A DNA stretch of 64,000 bases from Pseudoxanthomonas beigongshangi (GCF_016820515.1 NZ_JADHDV010000010.1:1-64000); one strand, 5' to 3'; numbered from the stretch's first letter, positions 29,047 to 38,163 are shown. Made by a program: numbers and translations. The notes: generated by a model not told the origin, from the letters alone.

Positions 29047-29766
29047 GTGAGCCGCTCCTCGTCTCCCGGCGGGCTGACGCCACAGCTGCCGCTGGCATTG
29101 CGCTATCCGCCGGATCAGCGTTTCGAGAGTTTCATCGGCGCGCCGGAAGGTGCGCTGGCGCAGCTGCGCGCGCTGGCCGAGGGTAGCTCGACCGACTGGC
29201 TGTACCTGGGCGGCGCGCCGCGGACCGGCAAGACCCATCTCTCGCTCGCGCTGTGCGCGCATGCCGAACAGAACGGCGCGCGTGCCGCGTTCCTGCCGAT
29301 GGCCGCCGCCGCGGGCCGGCTGCGCGAGGCGCTGGAGTCGCTGGAAGGCCATGACGTGGTGGCGCTGGACGGGCTGGACCTGATCGCGGGCAACCGCGAG
29401 GACGAGGTCGCGCTGTTCGATTTCCACAACCGCGCGCGCCCCGCCGGCATCCGTGTGCTGTACACCGCGCGTGACGTGCCCGCCGAGATCGGGCTGGTAT
29501 TGCCGGACCTGCGCTCGCGGTTGTCGCAGTGCACGCGGGTGATGCTGGTGCTGCTGGATGACGACGGGCGCCGCGAGGTGTTGCGGGAACGCGCGCAGCG
29601 ACGCGGCCTGGTGCTGGAGGATGCGGCCATCGATTGGCTGCTGACCCGCACCGATCGCGATCTGGGCCGCCTGGTGACGGTGTTCGAGCAGTTGGATCGG
29701 GCGTCGCTGGCGGCCCAGCGCCGGATCACCGTGCCGTTCCTGCGCAGCGTGCTGGAGCTGCGCTGA
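29047..29766 (+). CDS. hda: DnaA regulatory inactivator Hda
   Basis: 239 aa. With the DNA-loaded beta clamp Hda stimulates DnaA-ATP hydrolysis after initiation. The clamp-binding motif Q-L-P-L-A-L is near residue 11, followed by the P-loop G-A-P-R-T-G-K-T and the single AAA+ domain ending in the L-G-R-L-V box VII/sensor 2 region. The start is GTG 29047, one base after the permease stop. A cluster of DnaA-box-like sites follows its 3' end. Confidence 0.93.
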   Translation: MSRSSSPGGLTPQLPLALRYPPDQRFESFIGAPEGALAQLRALAEGSSTDWLYLGGAPRTGKTHLSLALCAHAEQNGARAAFLPMAAAAGRLREALESLEGHDVVALDGLDLIAGNREDEVALFDFHNRARPAGIRVLYTARDVPAEIGLVLPDLRSRLSQCTRVMLVLLDDDGRREVLRERAQRRGLVLEDAAIDWLLTRTDRDLGRLVTVFEQLDRASLAAQRRITVPFLRSVLELR

Positions 29767-29871
29767 GCATCGCGCGCGATGGGTCGGCGTGACGGTGCGC
29801 CGCCGTTCCCTCCACTGGTGAAAAAATAGCCAACCGGCTTGACACGCCCGCCCCGTGGGGCGGTCCGTCAC

Positions 29872-29917
29872 TTATCCACATCTTTGCCGGTTTTTCATCC
29901 ACACCGATTGTGGACAA
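29872..29917. promoter_or_regulatory. Cluster of three DnaA-box-like 9-mers
   Basis: TTATCCACA (29872-29880) is a perfect consensus DnaA box. TCATCCACA (29895-29903) and TGTGGACAA (29909-29917, minus orientation TTGTCCACA) each differ by one base. All three lie within 46 bases in the hda-murU gap, upstream of the murU start on the minus strand. Confidence 0.6.
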
Positions 29918-29931
29918 TCCTTCGACGCCGT

Positions 29932-30624
29932 TCAGGCGCGCAGGGACGCATCCAGTTGCGCCAGCCGCTCCGGCGTGCCGACGTCGGTCCAGCGCCCGCC
30001 CCAGTACTCGCCATGGATGGCGCCCTCGGGCATGTGCGCGCGCAACAGGTGCACGAGCGCGAAGCGCGGCGGCATGCCGACCTGATCGCCAACAATCGCG
30101 TTCCAGTCGTCGAGCAGGGTGGGGCGGTAGACACCCAGGCCGGCATAGGTCAGGCGTCGTGCGCCGTCGTCGCGGATCGTGCCGTCGTCCTCCAGCGTGA
30201 AGTCGCCGCGGGTCTTGTGCGCGGGTGTATCCACCATGACCAGGTGTGCCAGTCCGTCCGGTTCGGCGGGCAGGCGGGCGAAGTCGTAATCGGTCCAGAC
30301 GTCGCCGTTGACCAGCAGGAAGGGCTCTTCGCCCAGCAGCGGCCGCGCGTGCAGCATGCCGCCGCCGGTTTCCAGCGGCGTCGGCCCCTCGTGCGACCAG
30401 TGCAGCCGCAGTCCCCAGCGCCCGCCGTCGCCCAGCGTGCGCGGAAACTGTTCGGCGAGCCAGCTGATGTTGATCACGACATCACGGATGCCCATCGCCG
30501 CGAGCTTTTCCAGGTGCCAGACGATCAGCGGCTTGCCGCCGGCTTCGAGCAAAGGCTTGGGCGTGTGATCGGTCAGCGGGCGCATGCGCTCGCCCAGTCC
30601 GGCGGCGAAGATGAGCGCCTTCAT
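29932..30624 (-). CDS. murU: N-acetylmuramate alpha-1-phosphate uridylyltransferase
   Basis: 230 aa nucleotidyltransferase with A-A-G-L-G-E-R-M-R-P-L-T at the N-terminus, K-P-L as the sugar-binding start and N-G-D-V-W in the metal site. In the Pseudomonas-type recycling pathway it makes UDP-MurNAc from MurNAc-1-P, bypassing fosfomycin-sensitive steps. The overlap with amgK by 4 bases supports this over a generic glucose-1-P transferase. Confidence 0.92.
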   Translation of the reverse strand: MKALIFAAGLGERMRPLTDHTPKPLLEAGGKPLIVWHLEKLAAMGIRDVVINISWLAEQFPRTLGDGGRWGLRLHWSHEGPTPLETGGGMLHARPLLGEEPFLLVNGDVWTDYDFARLPAEPDGLAHLVMVDTPAHKTRGDFTLEDDGTIRDDGARRLTYAGLGVYRPTLLDDWNAIVGDQVGMPPRFALVHLLRAHMPEGAIHGEYWGGRWTDVGTPERLAQLDASLRA

Positions 30625-31634
30625 GCGGCGTCCCTTGCCCGCATCGCGGGCTTGATGCGCCGTTCCAGCAGATCGCCCAGTTCCGCCAGTTGCGGGTGGC
30701 GGGGCAGCACCTCGTCCAGGAAGGCGATGAAGCGTGGCGCGTCGTGCAGGTAGCCGGTCTTGCCGTCGCGGTAGTGCAGGCGGGCGAAGATGCCGAGGAT
30801 TTTCAGGTGTCGCTGGATGCCCATCCAGTCGGCGTCGCGCAGGAACACCGCGAAGTCGCCCGGCACCGGAATGCCTGCTTCCAGCGCACGCGCGTGGTAC
30901 TGGGCCAGCCAGCCATCGACGCGCTCCAGCGGCCAGCTGAGGAAGGCGTCCTTGAACAGGCTGACCGGATCGTAGGCCACCGGCCCCCGGATGCAGTCCT
31001 GGAAATCCAGCACCGCCGGCAGCGGCCGGGTAGGCATCAGGTTGCGCGGCATGAAGTCGCGATGGGTCAGCACGCGGGCCTGCCCGAGCGCGTTGTCCAT
31101 CAGGCGGCGCTGCGCCAATTGCAGCCGCTCGCTTTCATCGCAGTCGAGGGTGATGCCCAGGTGGCGGCCGAGGAACCATTCCTCGAACAGGCCGGCGTCC
31201 CGTTGCAGCAGCGCCTCGCCGAACTCGCCGGCATCGGCTGGCGGCGTGATCGCCTGCAGCTTGATCAGTTCGCCGATGGCCAGGCCGAACCACTCGTCGG
31301 CGCTGTCGGCGTCGATGGTCTTGACCAGGGTCGGCCCGCCCAGATCCTCCAGCAGCAGGAACCCCGACTCCACGTCGCGCGCGAGTACCTGCGGCACCCG
31401 CACGCCACCGGCCTCCAGCAGATCGCGGACCCGCAGCCAGGGGCGGACATCCTCCAGTCCCGGCGGCGAATCCATCACGATCCGGCTGGGCTCCACGCCC
31501 CGCGTGCGCCAGTAGGTGCGGAATCCGGCGTCCACCGAAGCCCGTTCCAGCGCCAGTCCGGGCGCGTCCATGGCGGCCCTCGTCCAGGCGAGGCGTTGCG
31601 TGGCACGGACGTCGTCGTGCGTCTCGGGGGGCAT
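30621..31634 (-). CDS. amgK: N-acetylmuramate/N-acetylglucosamine anomeric kinase
   Basis: 337 aa aminoglycoside phosphotransferase fold. The catalytic H-R-D-F-M-P-R-N loop and the metal-binding D-F-Q-D are intact. AmgK phosphorylates MurNAc at C1 and feeds MurU downstream. ATG 31634 is chosen; the frame stays open further upstream but only opposite xanB. The two genes diverge from xanB with 69 bases between starts. Confidence 0.93.
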   Translation of the reverse strand: MPPETHDDVRATQRLAWTRAAMDAPGLALERASVDAGFRTYWRTRGVEPSRIVMDSPPGLEDVRPWLRVRDLLEAGGVRVPQVLARDVESGFLLLEDLGGPTLVKTIDADSADEWFGLAIGELIKLQAITPPADAGEFGEALLQRDAGLFEEWFLGRHLGITLDCDESERLQLAQRRLMDNALGQARVLTHRDFMPRNLMPTRPLPAVLDFQDCIRGPVAYDPVSLFKDAFLSWPLERVDGWLAQYHARALEAGIPVPGDFAVFLRDADWMGIQRHLKILGIFARLHYRDGKTGYLHDAPRFIAFLDEVLPRHPQLAELGDLLERRIKPAMRARDAA

Positions 31635-31703
31635 GCGGTGTCCAGACAGGGGTGGTTGCGGACTAAAGGGTAAACTGCCGTCCTCATTTCGTGCGAGAGC
31701 TCC

Positions 31704-33110
31704 ATGGCCATACTCCAACCTGTCCTGCTGTCTGGCGGCTCCGGCACGCGCCTGTGGCCGCTGTCGCGCGAAGCCTATCCCAAGCAGTTCCTGCCGCTGG
31801 CCAGCGAACGGACGATGGTCCAGGACACCTGGCTGCGGATCGCGCCGCTGGCGACAACCCCCCCGATCGTGGTGGCGAACGAGGAGCACCGGTTCCTGGT
31901 CGCCGAGCAGTTGCGCCAGATCGGTGCGCCGGCGCCGCACATCCTGCTGGAGCCGGTGGGGCGCAACACCGCGCCGGCGATCGCGGCGGCGGCATTGCAG
32001 GCGATGGCGGAAGGTGCGGATCCGATCCTGCTGGTGCTGCCGTCCGATCATGTCGTCCGCGATGCGGAAGGCTTCCGGCGTGCGGTGGAGGCGGCGATGC
32101 CGGCCGCCGGGGACGGTGCGCTGGTAACGTTCGGCATCGTGCCCGACGCGCCCGAGACCGGTTTCGGCTACATCCATGCCGAGTCCGGCGAAGGCCTGCG
32201 CAAGGTGTCGCGTTTCGTCGAGAAACCCGACGCCGCGACCGCGCAGTCGTACCTGGATGACGGTGGCTATTACTGGAACAGCGGCATGTTCCTGTTCCGC
32301 GCGAGCCGCTACCTGGAGGAACTGGAACGCTTCCGTCCCGACATCGTCGCCGCGGTGCGCGCCGCCTTCACCGAGGCCCGGCAGGATGGCGATTTCGTAC
32401 GCCTGGACAAGGATGCGTTCGCCGCCAGCCCGTCCGATTCCATCGACTACGCAGTCATGGAAAAGACCGCGCATGCGATGGTGCTGCCGGTGGACATTGG
32501 CTGGAACGATGTCGGCAGCTGGTCCGCGCTGTGGGACGTCGCCGAGCGCGATGCCGGCGGAAATGCCCACCATGGCGATGTCATCGCGGTCGACACACGC
32601 AACAGCTATGCCTACGCGCAGCGTCTGGTCGCGCTGGTGGGCGTGGATGACATCGTGGTGGTGGAAACCGACGACGCGGTGCTGGTCGCGCGCAAGGACC
32701 GCGTGCAGGAAGTGAAGCAGGTGGTCGCGCAACTGAAGGACGGCCAGCGCAGCCAGGCGGTCCTGCATCGTGAAGTGCATCGCCCGTGGGGCAGCTACGA
32801 TTCGGTGGACATGGGCCAGCGCCATCAGGTCAAGCGGATCAAGGTCAAGCCCGGCGCCAAGCTGTCCCTGCAATCGCACGCGCATCGTGCCGAGCACTGG
32901 ATAGTGGTCAAGGGCGTGGCGCGGGTGACGCGCGACAATGATGTGTTCGAGCTGTACGAGAACCAGTCCACCTACATTCCGATCGGCGCCAAGCACCGCC
33001 TGGAGAATCCAGGCAAGGAACCGCTGGAACTGATCGAAGTGCAGTCCGGCGACTACCTGGGCGAGGACGACATCGTCCGCTATTCGGACATCTACGGGCG
33101 CAGCGAGTAA
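31704..33110 (+). CDS. xanB: Mannose-1-phosphate guanylyltransferase / mannose-6-phosphate isomerase
   Basis: 468 aa bifunctional enzyme supplying GDP-mannose for exopolysaccharide and LPS. The N-terminal pyrophosphorylase has L-S-G-G-S-G-T-R-L-W-P-L-S-R and F-V-E-K-P-D; the C-terminal cupin isomerase has Q-x-H-x-x-R-x-E-H-W-type metal ligands (S-H-A-H-R-A-E-H-W). Same architecture as AlgA/ManC. Followed 4 bases later by a CadC-like regulator. Confidence 0.95.
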   Translation: MAILQPVLLSGGSGTRLWPLSREAYPKQFLPLASERTMVQDTWLRIAPLATTPPIVVANEEHRFLVAEQLRQIGAPAPHILLEPVGRNTAPAIAAAALQAMAEGADPILLVLPSDHVVRDAEGFRRAVEAAMPAAGDGALVTFGIVPDAPETGFGYIHAESGEGLRKVSRFVEKPDAATAQSYLDDGGYYWNSGMFLFRASRYLEELERFRPDIVAAVRAAFTEARQDGDFVRLDKDAFAASPSDSIDYAVMEKTAHAMVLPVDIGWNDVGSWSALWDVAERDAGGNAHHGDVIAVDTRNSYAYAQRLVALVGVDDIVVVETDDAVLVARKDRVQEVKQVVAQLKDGQRSQAVLHREVHRPWGSYDSVDMGQRHQVKRIKVKPGAKLSLQSHAHRAEHWIVVKGVARVTRDNDVFELYENQSTYIPIGAKHRLENPGKEPLELIEVQSGDYLGEDDIVRYSDIYGRSE

Positions 33111-33114
33111 TCCC

Positions 33115-34728
33115 GTGGGCGACCCCACGCGCTTCCGCCTGGAGGATCTGGCGATCGACCTGGAGCGCCAGCGCGTCGAGCGCGCCGGCGAGGTGCTCAA
33201 TGTTGCCGGACTCAGTTTCCAGCTGCTGCGTTACCTGGTGCTCCAGGGCGATCGGGTGGTGGGTTTCGACGAGCTGATCGAGCGGGTCTGGGCACCGGCC
33301 GTCGTCAACGAGGAAACCGTGACTCAGCGGGTGAAGCTGCTGCGGCAGGCACTGGGCGACGATGGACGACAGCCGCGCTACCTGCGCTCGGTGCGCGGAC
33401 AGGGTTATCAACTGTGCGCGCGGCCGCAGCCGCTGGACGATGACGTCGAGCCTGTCCCGAAGGCATCGTTCGCCGCGTCCCGGCGGTGGTCGCGGGCGGC
33501 GGTGGCGGTAGTGGTCGTGACGGCGGTTGCCGTGGGCCTGGCGATCGCCTGGACGGCCGGCGACGCGGAGAAGACAAAAACCAATGCGATGGCGTCCTCT
33601 GTCCCCTCCGGCGCATCGGGTACCGCCAGCCTGATCGAGCGCGCCGACTACTACGCCGGCATCGGCCAGCGCGACAACAACGAGCGCGCCATCGAACTGT
33701 ACGAGCGCGCCTTGCAGGAACAACCGGACAATGCCCGCGCGCTGGTCGGCCTCAGCAGGAGCTACGGCGCGCGGGTATGCCTGTTCAATTTCCCGCCCGA
33801 ATGGGCCGCGCGCGCGCAGCAGCTGGCCGAACGGGTCATCCATGCGCATCCGGACCAGGCGGCGGCCTACGCCGCGCTCGGCTATTCGCATGACTGCCGC
33901 GGCCGCATCGACGAAGCGCTGGCCGGTTACGAGCGCGCCGTCGCGCTGGATCCGGCCGCCGATGGCAGCCGTGCGTCGGCCGCGTATCTTTACGATCGCA
34001 AGGGACGTCTGGCCGATGCGCTGATCGCCAACACGTCGCTGCGCGGAGATCCGGCGCGGGTGCGTTTCCTGCAACTGCAGATCGCCAACAACCTGGACCT
34101 GCTTGGCTATCCGCAGGCGGCCGAGACGCGGTACCGGCAAAGTTTCGAGCTGTACCCGGACAATGTGTTCTCCAACCTCGCCTGGCCGCGCTACCTGTTC
34201 CGGCATGGCCGCCTGAGCGAGGCGCAGGCGGCATTGGATGTGGCGCAGAAGCGGGGCACCGCGCACGCCGACCTGCATCTGCTGGCCGCCGAACTCGCGC
34301 GCCTGCAAGGCGATGCCGCCACCGCCACCGGCGCCTACCAGGAAGCGGTGGCGCTGCGGCCGCAGTCCAGCCTGCCGACCACGCTGGCGCGCATCGACGC
34401 CGGTCGCGTCGATGCCGCCTGGGCGCGTGCGCGGGCGGAAACCCTGGCGGCGGAACTGGACGCCGGCGCCGGTTACCCCTCCGACTGGCTGGAGGTGGCG
34501 CTGCTGCGCGATGCCGGTGGCGACCGCGCCGCCGCGCTGCGTGCGCTGCAACGCGCGATAGACGCGGGTTACAGCGACGCCGACTACCTGCAGGTATCGC
34601 CCCTGTTCAAGCCGATGGCGGACGAACCTGCCTTCGCCCGTGGCATCGATGCCATCCACCGGCACAACGCCGCCGAACGCGCCAAGGTGCCGCCGGCGTT
34701 GCTGGTCCGGCTCACGGCATCGCCGTAA
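33115..34728 (+). CDS. CadC-like membrane-anchored winged-helix regulator with TPR periplasmic domain
   Basis: 537 aa, GTG start 4 bases after xanB. Residues about 5-105 form an OmpR-type winged helix with V-N-E-E-T-V-T-Q-R-V-K-L-L-R-Q-A-L-G-D and the R-G-x-G-Y-Q-L wing. One membrane helix lies at about 123-146. The remainder is a string of TPR-like helix pairs in the periplasm. The layout matches one-component membrane regulators such as CadC. Targets and signal unknown. The 3' end overlaps the convergent hydrolase gene by 17 bases. Confidence 0.88.
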   Translation: MGDPTRFRLEDLAIDLERQRVERAGEVLNVAGLSFQLLRYLVLQGDRVVGFDELIERVWAPAVVNEETVTQRVKLLRQALGDDGRQPRYLRSVRGQGYQLCARPQPLDDDVEPVPKASFAASRRWSRAAVAVVVVTAVAVGLAIAWTAGDAEKTKTNAMASSVPSGASGTASLIERADYYAGIGQRDNNERAIELYERALQEQPDNARALVGLSRSYGARVCLFNFPPEWAARAQQLAERVIHAHPDQAAAYAALGYSHDCRGRIDEALAGYERAVALDPAADGSRASAAYLYDRKGRLADALIANTSLRGDPARVRFLQLQIANNLDLLGYPQAAETRYRQSFELYPDNVFSNLAWPRYLFRHGRLSEAQAALDVAQKRGTAHADLHLLAAELARLQGDAATATGAYQEAVALRPQSSLPTTLARIDAGRVDAAWARARAETLAAELDAGAGYPSDWLEVALLRDAGGDRAAALRALQRAIDAGYSDADYLQVSPLFKPMADEPAFARGIDAIHRHNAAERAKVPPALLVRLTASP

Positions 34729-35851
34729 GCACGTAGTCGCCGAACATCCGCTGCGACTGCGGGTGCACGTCGCGCTGGTTGAACGAGGTGCGGGTGATCA
34801 CCGCCACCAGTTTCTTCTCGGGAACGATGAACACGTAGTTGCCGCCATTGCCCGACATCGTCCAGGCCGGCGGTTCCCGCCCGTCGCGGGTGAAGCGGAA
34901 GCGCCAGAACTGGTAGCCGTAGTCGGCGTCCTCGCGGGCCTGCGCATGCACGGTCAGGGCCTGCCGGATCCAGTCGGCGGAGATGACCCGCTTGCCGTTC
35001 CAGATACCGCCGGCGGCCACCAGTTGGCCGAGCTTGGCCAGATCGCGGCTGCGGTAGCGGGTGCCGCCGCCCCCCATGCCCACGCCCTCGCTGGAACGGT
35101 TCCATTGCACCTGGCTGATGCCCAGCGGACGCTCGAGGGCTTCCGCGGCGAAAGCGGCCAGCGGCTTTCCGGTGGCGCGCTCCAGCACCGCGCCGAGCAG
35201 GAAACTGCCGGCGGTGCAGTAGGAGAACGTGCGCCCGTGCGGACTGTCCTCAGGCCGCTTCACCCACGGCGCGTAGCCGCGCAGCGGCAGGTCCAGGGCG
35301 AATCGGGTCCAGTTCTCGCTGACGTACATGCGTTCCTCGTTGCCGGAGGAAAACGGGTTTTCGTCGTCGCAGTCCCAGGCCGAACTCATCGTCAGCAGGT
35401 CTTCCACGGTGATCGCCTGCTTGCGCGGGCCATCGTGCTGCCAGGGCGCCAGGTCGCGGAAGTAGTCATGCACGCGCGCCCGCGCATCCGGAATCAGGCC
35501 GCGATCGATGGCCGCGCCGACCAGCAGCGCGGTCACGCTCTTGGTCGCCGAGCGGGTGTCGTTGAGCACGTCGGGACCGCCGCCGTTGAAGTAGCGCTCA
35601 TAGAGCAGGTGCCCGTCCTGCGCGACGAGCACGCTGGTGACGCCCGGAAAATCGCCGCGGGCGATGGCGGCTTCGAGCGCGCCGAAGCGCTCCAGCTTCC
35701 AGCCCTGTCGGGCGGCGTCGGCCACCGCCCAGCCGTCGCCTGCCGACGCGGGGGCACGGTAAGGGGGAGTGGCCGGAGCGGCCCAGATGGGCGCCGGCGT
35801 GGCGAAGGCCAGGCAGGACAACAGGATCAGGCGGGACAGGGACGGTGACAT
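34712..35851 (-). CDS. Serine hydrolase, class C beta-lactamase/PBP-like
   Basis: 379 aa with a signal peptide ending near I-W-A-A. The active-site S-x-x-K is Ser101-Ala-Thr-Lys104; Y-C-T in place of Y-x-N lies in S-Y-C-T-A-G; a G-N-G-G motif takes the place of K-T-G near the C-terminus. These substitutions are usual for the esterase/peptidase branch rather than true beta-lactamases. Substrate unknown. Confidence 0.88.
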   Translation of the reverse strand: MSPSLSRLILLSCLAFATPAPIWAAPATPPYRAPASAGDGWAVADAARQGWKLERFGALEAAIARGDFPGVTSVLVAQDGHLLYERYFNGGGPDVLNDTRSATKSVTALLVGAAIDRGLIPDARARVHDYFRDLAPWQHDGPRKQAITVEDLLTMSSAWDCDDENPFSSGNEERMYVSENWTRFALDLPLRGYAPWVKRPEDSPHGRTFSYCTAGSFLLGAVLERATGKPLAAFAAEALERPLGISQVQWNRSSEGVGMGGGGTRYRSRDLAKLGQLVAAGGIWNGKRVISADWIRQALTVHAQAREDADYGYQFWRFRFTRDGREPPAWTMSGNGGNYVFIVPEKKLVAVITRTSFNQRDVHPQSQRMFGDYVLTAMP

Positions 35852-35962
35852 GGCGCGGCTCCTTGGGTTGGGAGCCGGATTGCACGGTGTCCGCGGATGA
35901 AGCGCCTGAAACCCGAATGAAGAATTGTGAAGCCGGCGGTTTCCACGTCATTTCCCAAGAAG

Positions 35963-35984
35963 AAGCCCCGCCGGAGCGGGGCTT
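35963..35984 (-). terminator. Terminator after the GlsB-like gene
   Basis: Perfect 9-bp stem AAGCCCCGC / GCGGGGCTT with a CGGA loop, 22 bases after the GlsB-like stop. In the minus direction it is followed by a T-rich TTCTTCTT tract broken by C. Confidence 0.7.
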
Positions 35985-36005
35985 GGGAATGTCGTCCGGC
36001 AGGGC

Positions 36006-36275
36006 TCAGGCCCTTTTCTTCTTCGCCAGGCCGTAGATGAAGAGCAGGATGATCGCGCCGACCACGGAGGCGATGAAGCCGGCAGGTTCCTCCGGTCCGT
36101 ACCATCCCAGTGCGCCGCCGACGAAACGAGCGAGCAGTGCCCCGGCCACGCCCAGCACGATCGTCCAGATGAGGTTGAGCTTGTCGTCGCCGGGCTTGAT
36201 GGCCCGGGCCAACAGGCCGGCCAGGAAGCCGATGAGCAGGGTCCACAGGATGCCGCCACCAAAGATCTGTTCCAT
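36006..36275 (-). CDS. GlsB/YeaQ/YmgE family stress-response membrane protein
   Basis: 89 aa with three predicted helices. The W-T-L-L-I-G-F-L-A-G-x-L-A-R and D-x-x-x-L-I-W-T-I-x-L-G-V-A-G-A motifs are characteristic of the transglycosylase-associated protein family. The role is linked to envelope or acid stress, mechanism unknown. Its own terminator follows. Confidence 0.9.
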   Translation of the reverse strand: MEQIFGGGILWTLLIGFLAGLLARAIKPGDDKLNLIWTIVLGVAGALLARFVGGALGWYGPEEPAGFIASVVGAIILLFIYGLAKKKRA

Positions 36276-36379
36276 CTGAACACTCCGGTCGGAAAAAGTG
36301 GGGGGTGTCCGCAGGGTAACCCAAGCCATGCCCGACGCACATCCGTCCCGCCCGGCCGCGGTCAATACGGGCGAAAACG

Positions 36380-36407
36380 AAAAGAGCCGGGACGACCCGG
36401 CTCTTTT
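36380..36407. terminator. Strong terminator upstream side of the M20 peptidase 3' end
   Basis: 12-bp perfect stem AAAAGAGCCGGG / CCCGGCTCTTTT around an ACGA loop. It ends minus-strand transcription 22 bases past the M20 peptidase stop and could also act on the plus strand. Confidence 0.88.
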
Positions 36408-36429
36408 CCCGTACCCGCGTGTGCCCGCG

Positions 36430-37920
36430 TCAGCAGCAGCCGTGATCGCCGTGCTGGTCGCCGCCGGCGACGGCCGCCACGCCGGTGGTCTCGCCACGCA
36501 CGCTGGCCGCGTGATGCTCGGCGATGACCCGGGCCACGCACGCGGTGACCTTCTTGCCCATCGGGATGTGCAGGAACTCGTTGGGGCCATGGGCGTTGGA
36601 ATGCGGGCCCAGCACGCCGGTGATCATGAACTGCGCACCCGGGAATTTCTCGCCCAGCATGCCCATGAACGGGATGGTGCCGCCTTCACCCATGTACATG
36701 GCCGGCGCGCCGAAGAACTCGCGGCTGGATGCGTCGATCGCCTTCTCCAGCCACGGCGACATCGCCGGGGCATTCCAGCCGGTGCTGGCCTTCTCCAGAT
36801 CCAGGCTGACCTGGGCGCCGTTGGGCGGATCCTTGAGCAGCAGCGCCTTGAGCAGTTCACCGGCACGCTTGCCGTCCAGGGTCGGTGGCAGGCGCAGCGA
36901 CAGCTTGACCGAGGTGTGCGGACGCAGCACGTTGCCGGCCGACGACAGCGGCGGCATGCCGTCCACGCCGGTCACCGACAGCGCCGGGCGCCAGGTGCGG
37001 TTGAGCACCAGTTCGGTCAGGTCCTCCGCCATCGGGGTCATCCCGGGCAGGAACGGGAATTTGTCGAACACCGCCGTGTCCAGCACCCGCGCGGCTTCCT
37101 TCGCCTGGGCCAGGCGATCGCCCGGAATCTCGACCTGCAGGCCCTCCGGCAGGATCCGGCCGGTGTTCTCGTCCTCCAGCCGCGACAGCAACTGGCGCAG
37201 CAGGCGGAAGCTGGACGGCACCACGCCGGAGGCGTCGCCCGAATGCACGCCTTCCTCCAGCACCTTGACCGTGAAGTTGCCGCCGGCCAGGCCGCGCAGC
37301 GAGGTCGTGCACCACAACTGCTCGTAGTTGCCACAACCCGAATCCAGGCATACCACCAGCGATGGCTTGCCGATGCGATCGGCCAGGTGATCGACGTAGG
37401 CCGGCAAGTCGTAGCTGCCGGATTCCTCGCAGGCTTCGATCAGCACCACGCAGCGCGCATGCGGCACGCCCTGGGCCTGCAGGGCCTGGAGGGCGGCCAG
37501 CGAACCGAAGATGGCGTAGCCGTCGTCGGCGCCGCCGCGGCCGTACAGGCGATCCCCCTTCAGCACCGGTGTCCACGGACCCAGGTCGGCATCCCAGCCG
37601 GTCATTTCCGGCTGCTTGTCCAGGTGTCCGTACAGCAGCACGGTATCGGCGCCGGTGTCCGGGCCGCTGGCGGGAATCTCGATGAAAATCAGCGGGGTAC
37701 GGCCTTCCAGCCGGACCACTTCCACCTGCATCCCGGGAATGGCCTGGGCGCGCGCCCAGTCTTCCATCAGGCGCACCGCCGCATCCATGTATCCATTGGC
37801 CACCCAGTCCTTGTCGAACATCGGCGACTTGTTCGGGATGCGGATGTATTCGACCAGCTGCGGAACGATGTCGTCGTCCCATTTCTCGGCGACGTAGCGG
37901 TCGACCTTGGCGGTATCCAT
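36430..37920 (-). CDS. M20 family metallopeptidase (dipeptidase)
   Basis: 496 aa, cytosolic. Zinc ligands are visible: L-Y-G-H-L-D (His and neighbouring Asp), G-R-G-G-A-D-D-G-Y (bridging Asp) and E-A-C-E-E-S-G-S (catalytic Glu). A lid dimerisation domain occupies the middle. This is the carboxypeptidase G2/carnosinase branch acting on small peptides. An unusual His/Cys-rich C-terminus ending in D-H-G-C-C may bind metal. ATG 37920. Confidence 0.93.
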   Translation of the reverse strand: MDTAKVDRYVAEKWDDDIVPQLVEYIRIPNKSPMFDKDWVANGYMDAAVRLMEDWARAQAIPGMQVEVVRLEGRTPLIFIEIPASGPDTGADTVLLYGHLDKQPEMTGWDADLGPWTPVLKGDRLYGRGGADDGYAIFGSLAALQALQAQGVPHARCVVLIEACEESGSYDLPAYVDHLADRIGKPSLVVCLDSGCGNYEQLWCTTSLRGLAGGNFTVKVLEEGVHSGDASGVVPSSFRLLRQLLSRLEDENTGRILPEGLQVEIPGDRLAQAKEAARVLDTAVFDKFPFLPGMTPMAEDLTELVLNRTWRPALSVTGVDGMPPLSSAGNVLRPHTSVKLSLRLPPTLDGKRAGELLKALLLKDPPNGAQVSLDLEKASTGWNAPAMSPWLEKAIDASSREFFGAPAMYMGEGGTIPFMGMLGEKFPGAQFMITGVLGPHSNAHGPNEFLHIPMGKKVTACVARVIAEHHAASVRGETTGVAAVAGGDQHGDHGCC

Positions 37921-37963
37921 GGAGTCTCCAATCGGTACGGAATCAGACGCCCATTCTACGCAT

Positions 37964-37988
37964 CCCCATGGGGTAGGAATTTTCCTAC
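37964..37988. promoter_or_regulatory. Adjacent palindromes in the M20/comEA divergent region
   Basis: CCCCATGGGG (37964-37973) abuts GTAGGAA-TT-TTCCTAC (37973-37988); both are perfect. They lie 44-68 bases upstream of the M20 peptidase start and about 180 bases upstream of the comEA start, so a regulator dimer could act on either gene. Confidence 0.45.
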
Positions 37989-38163
37989 ATGACACTGCGG
38001 GGTTTCCCGGCAGCTTTTGACGGTGGCGGGCGATATGTTTTGCAGCAGTGGCGGATGAGACTGTTTCCGCCGGCCAACGAAGCGATTCGACGCCGGCAGG
38101 AGCCACAGGGGACAAAACCTCTGTACGAAAGGAATCACCCATTTGCCACAAGGAGAGTTGCCC

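Noticed and set aside
28831-29871. Minus-strand frame opposite hda
   Set aside because: Arg/Gln-rich shadow without motifs, antisense to a complete hda.
30621-33200. 859-codon frame suggesting an N-terminal extension of AmgK
   Set aside because: The extension is antisense to xanB and has no domain; the ATG at 31634 gives the normal length.
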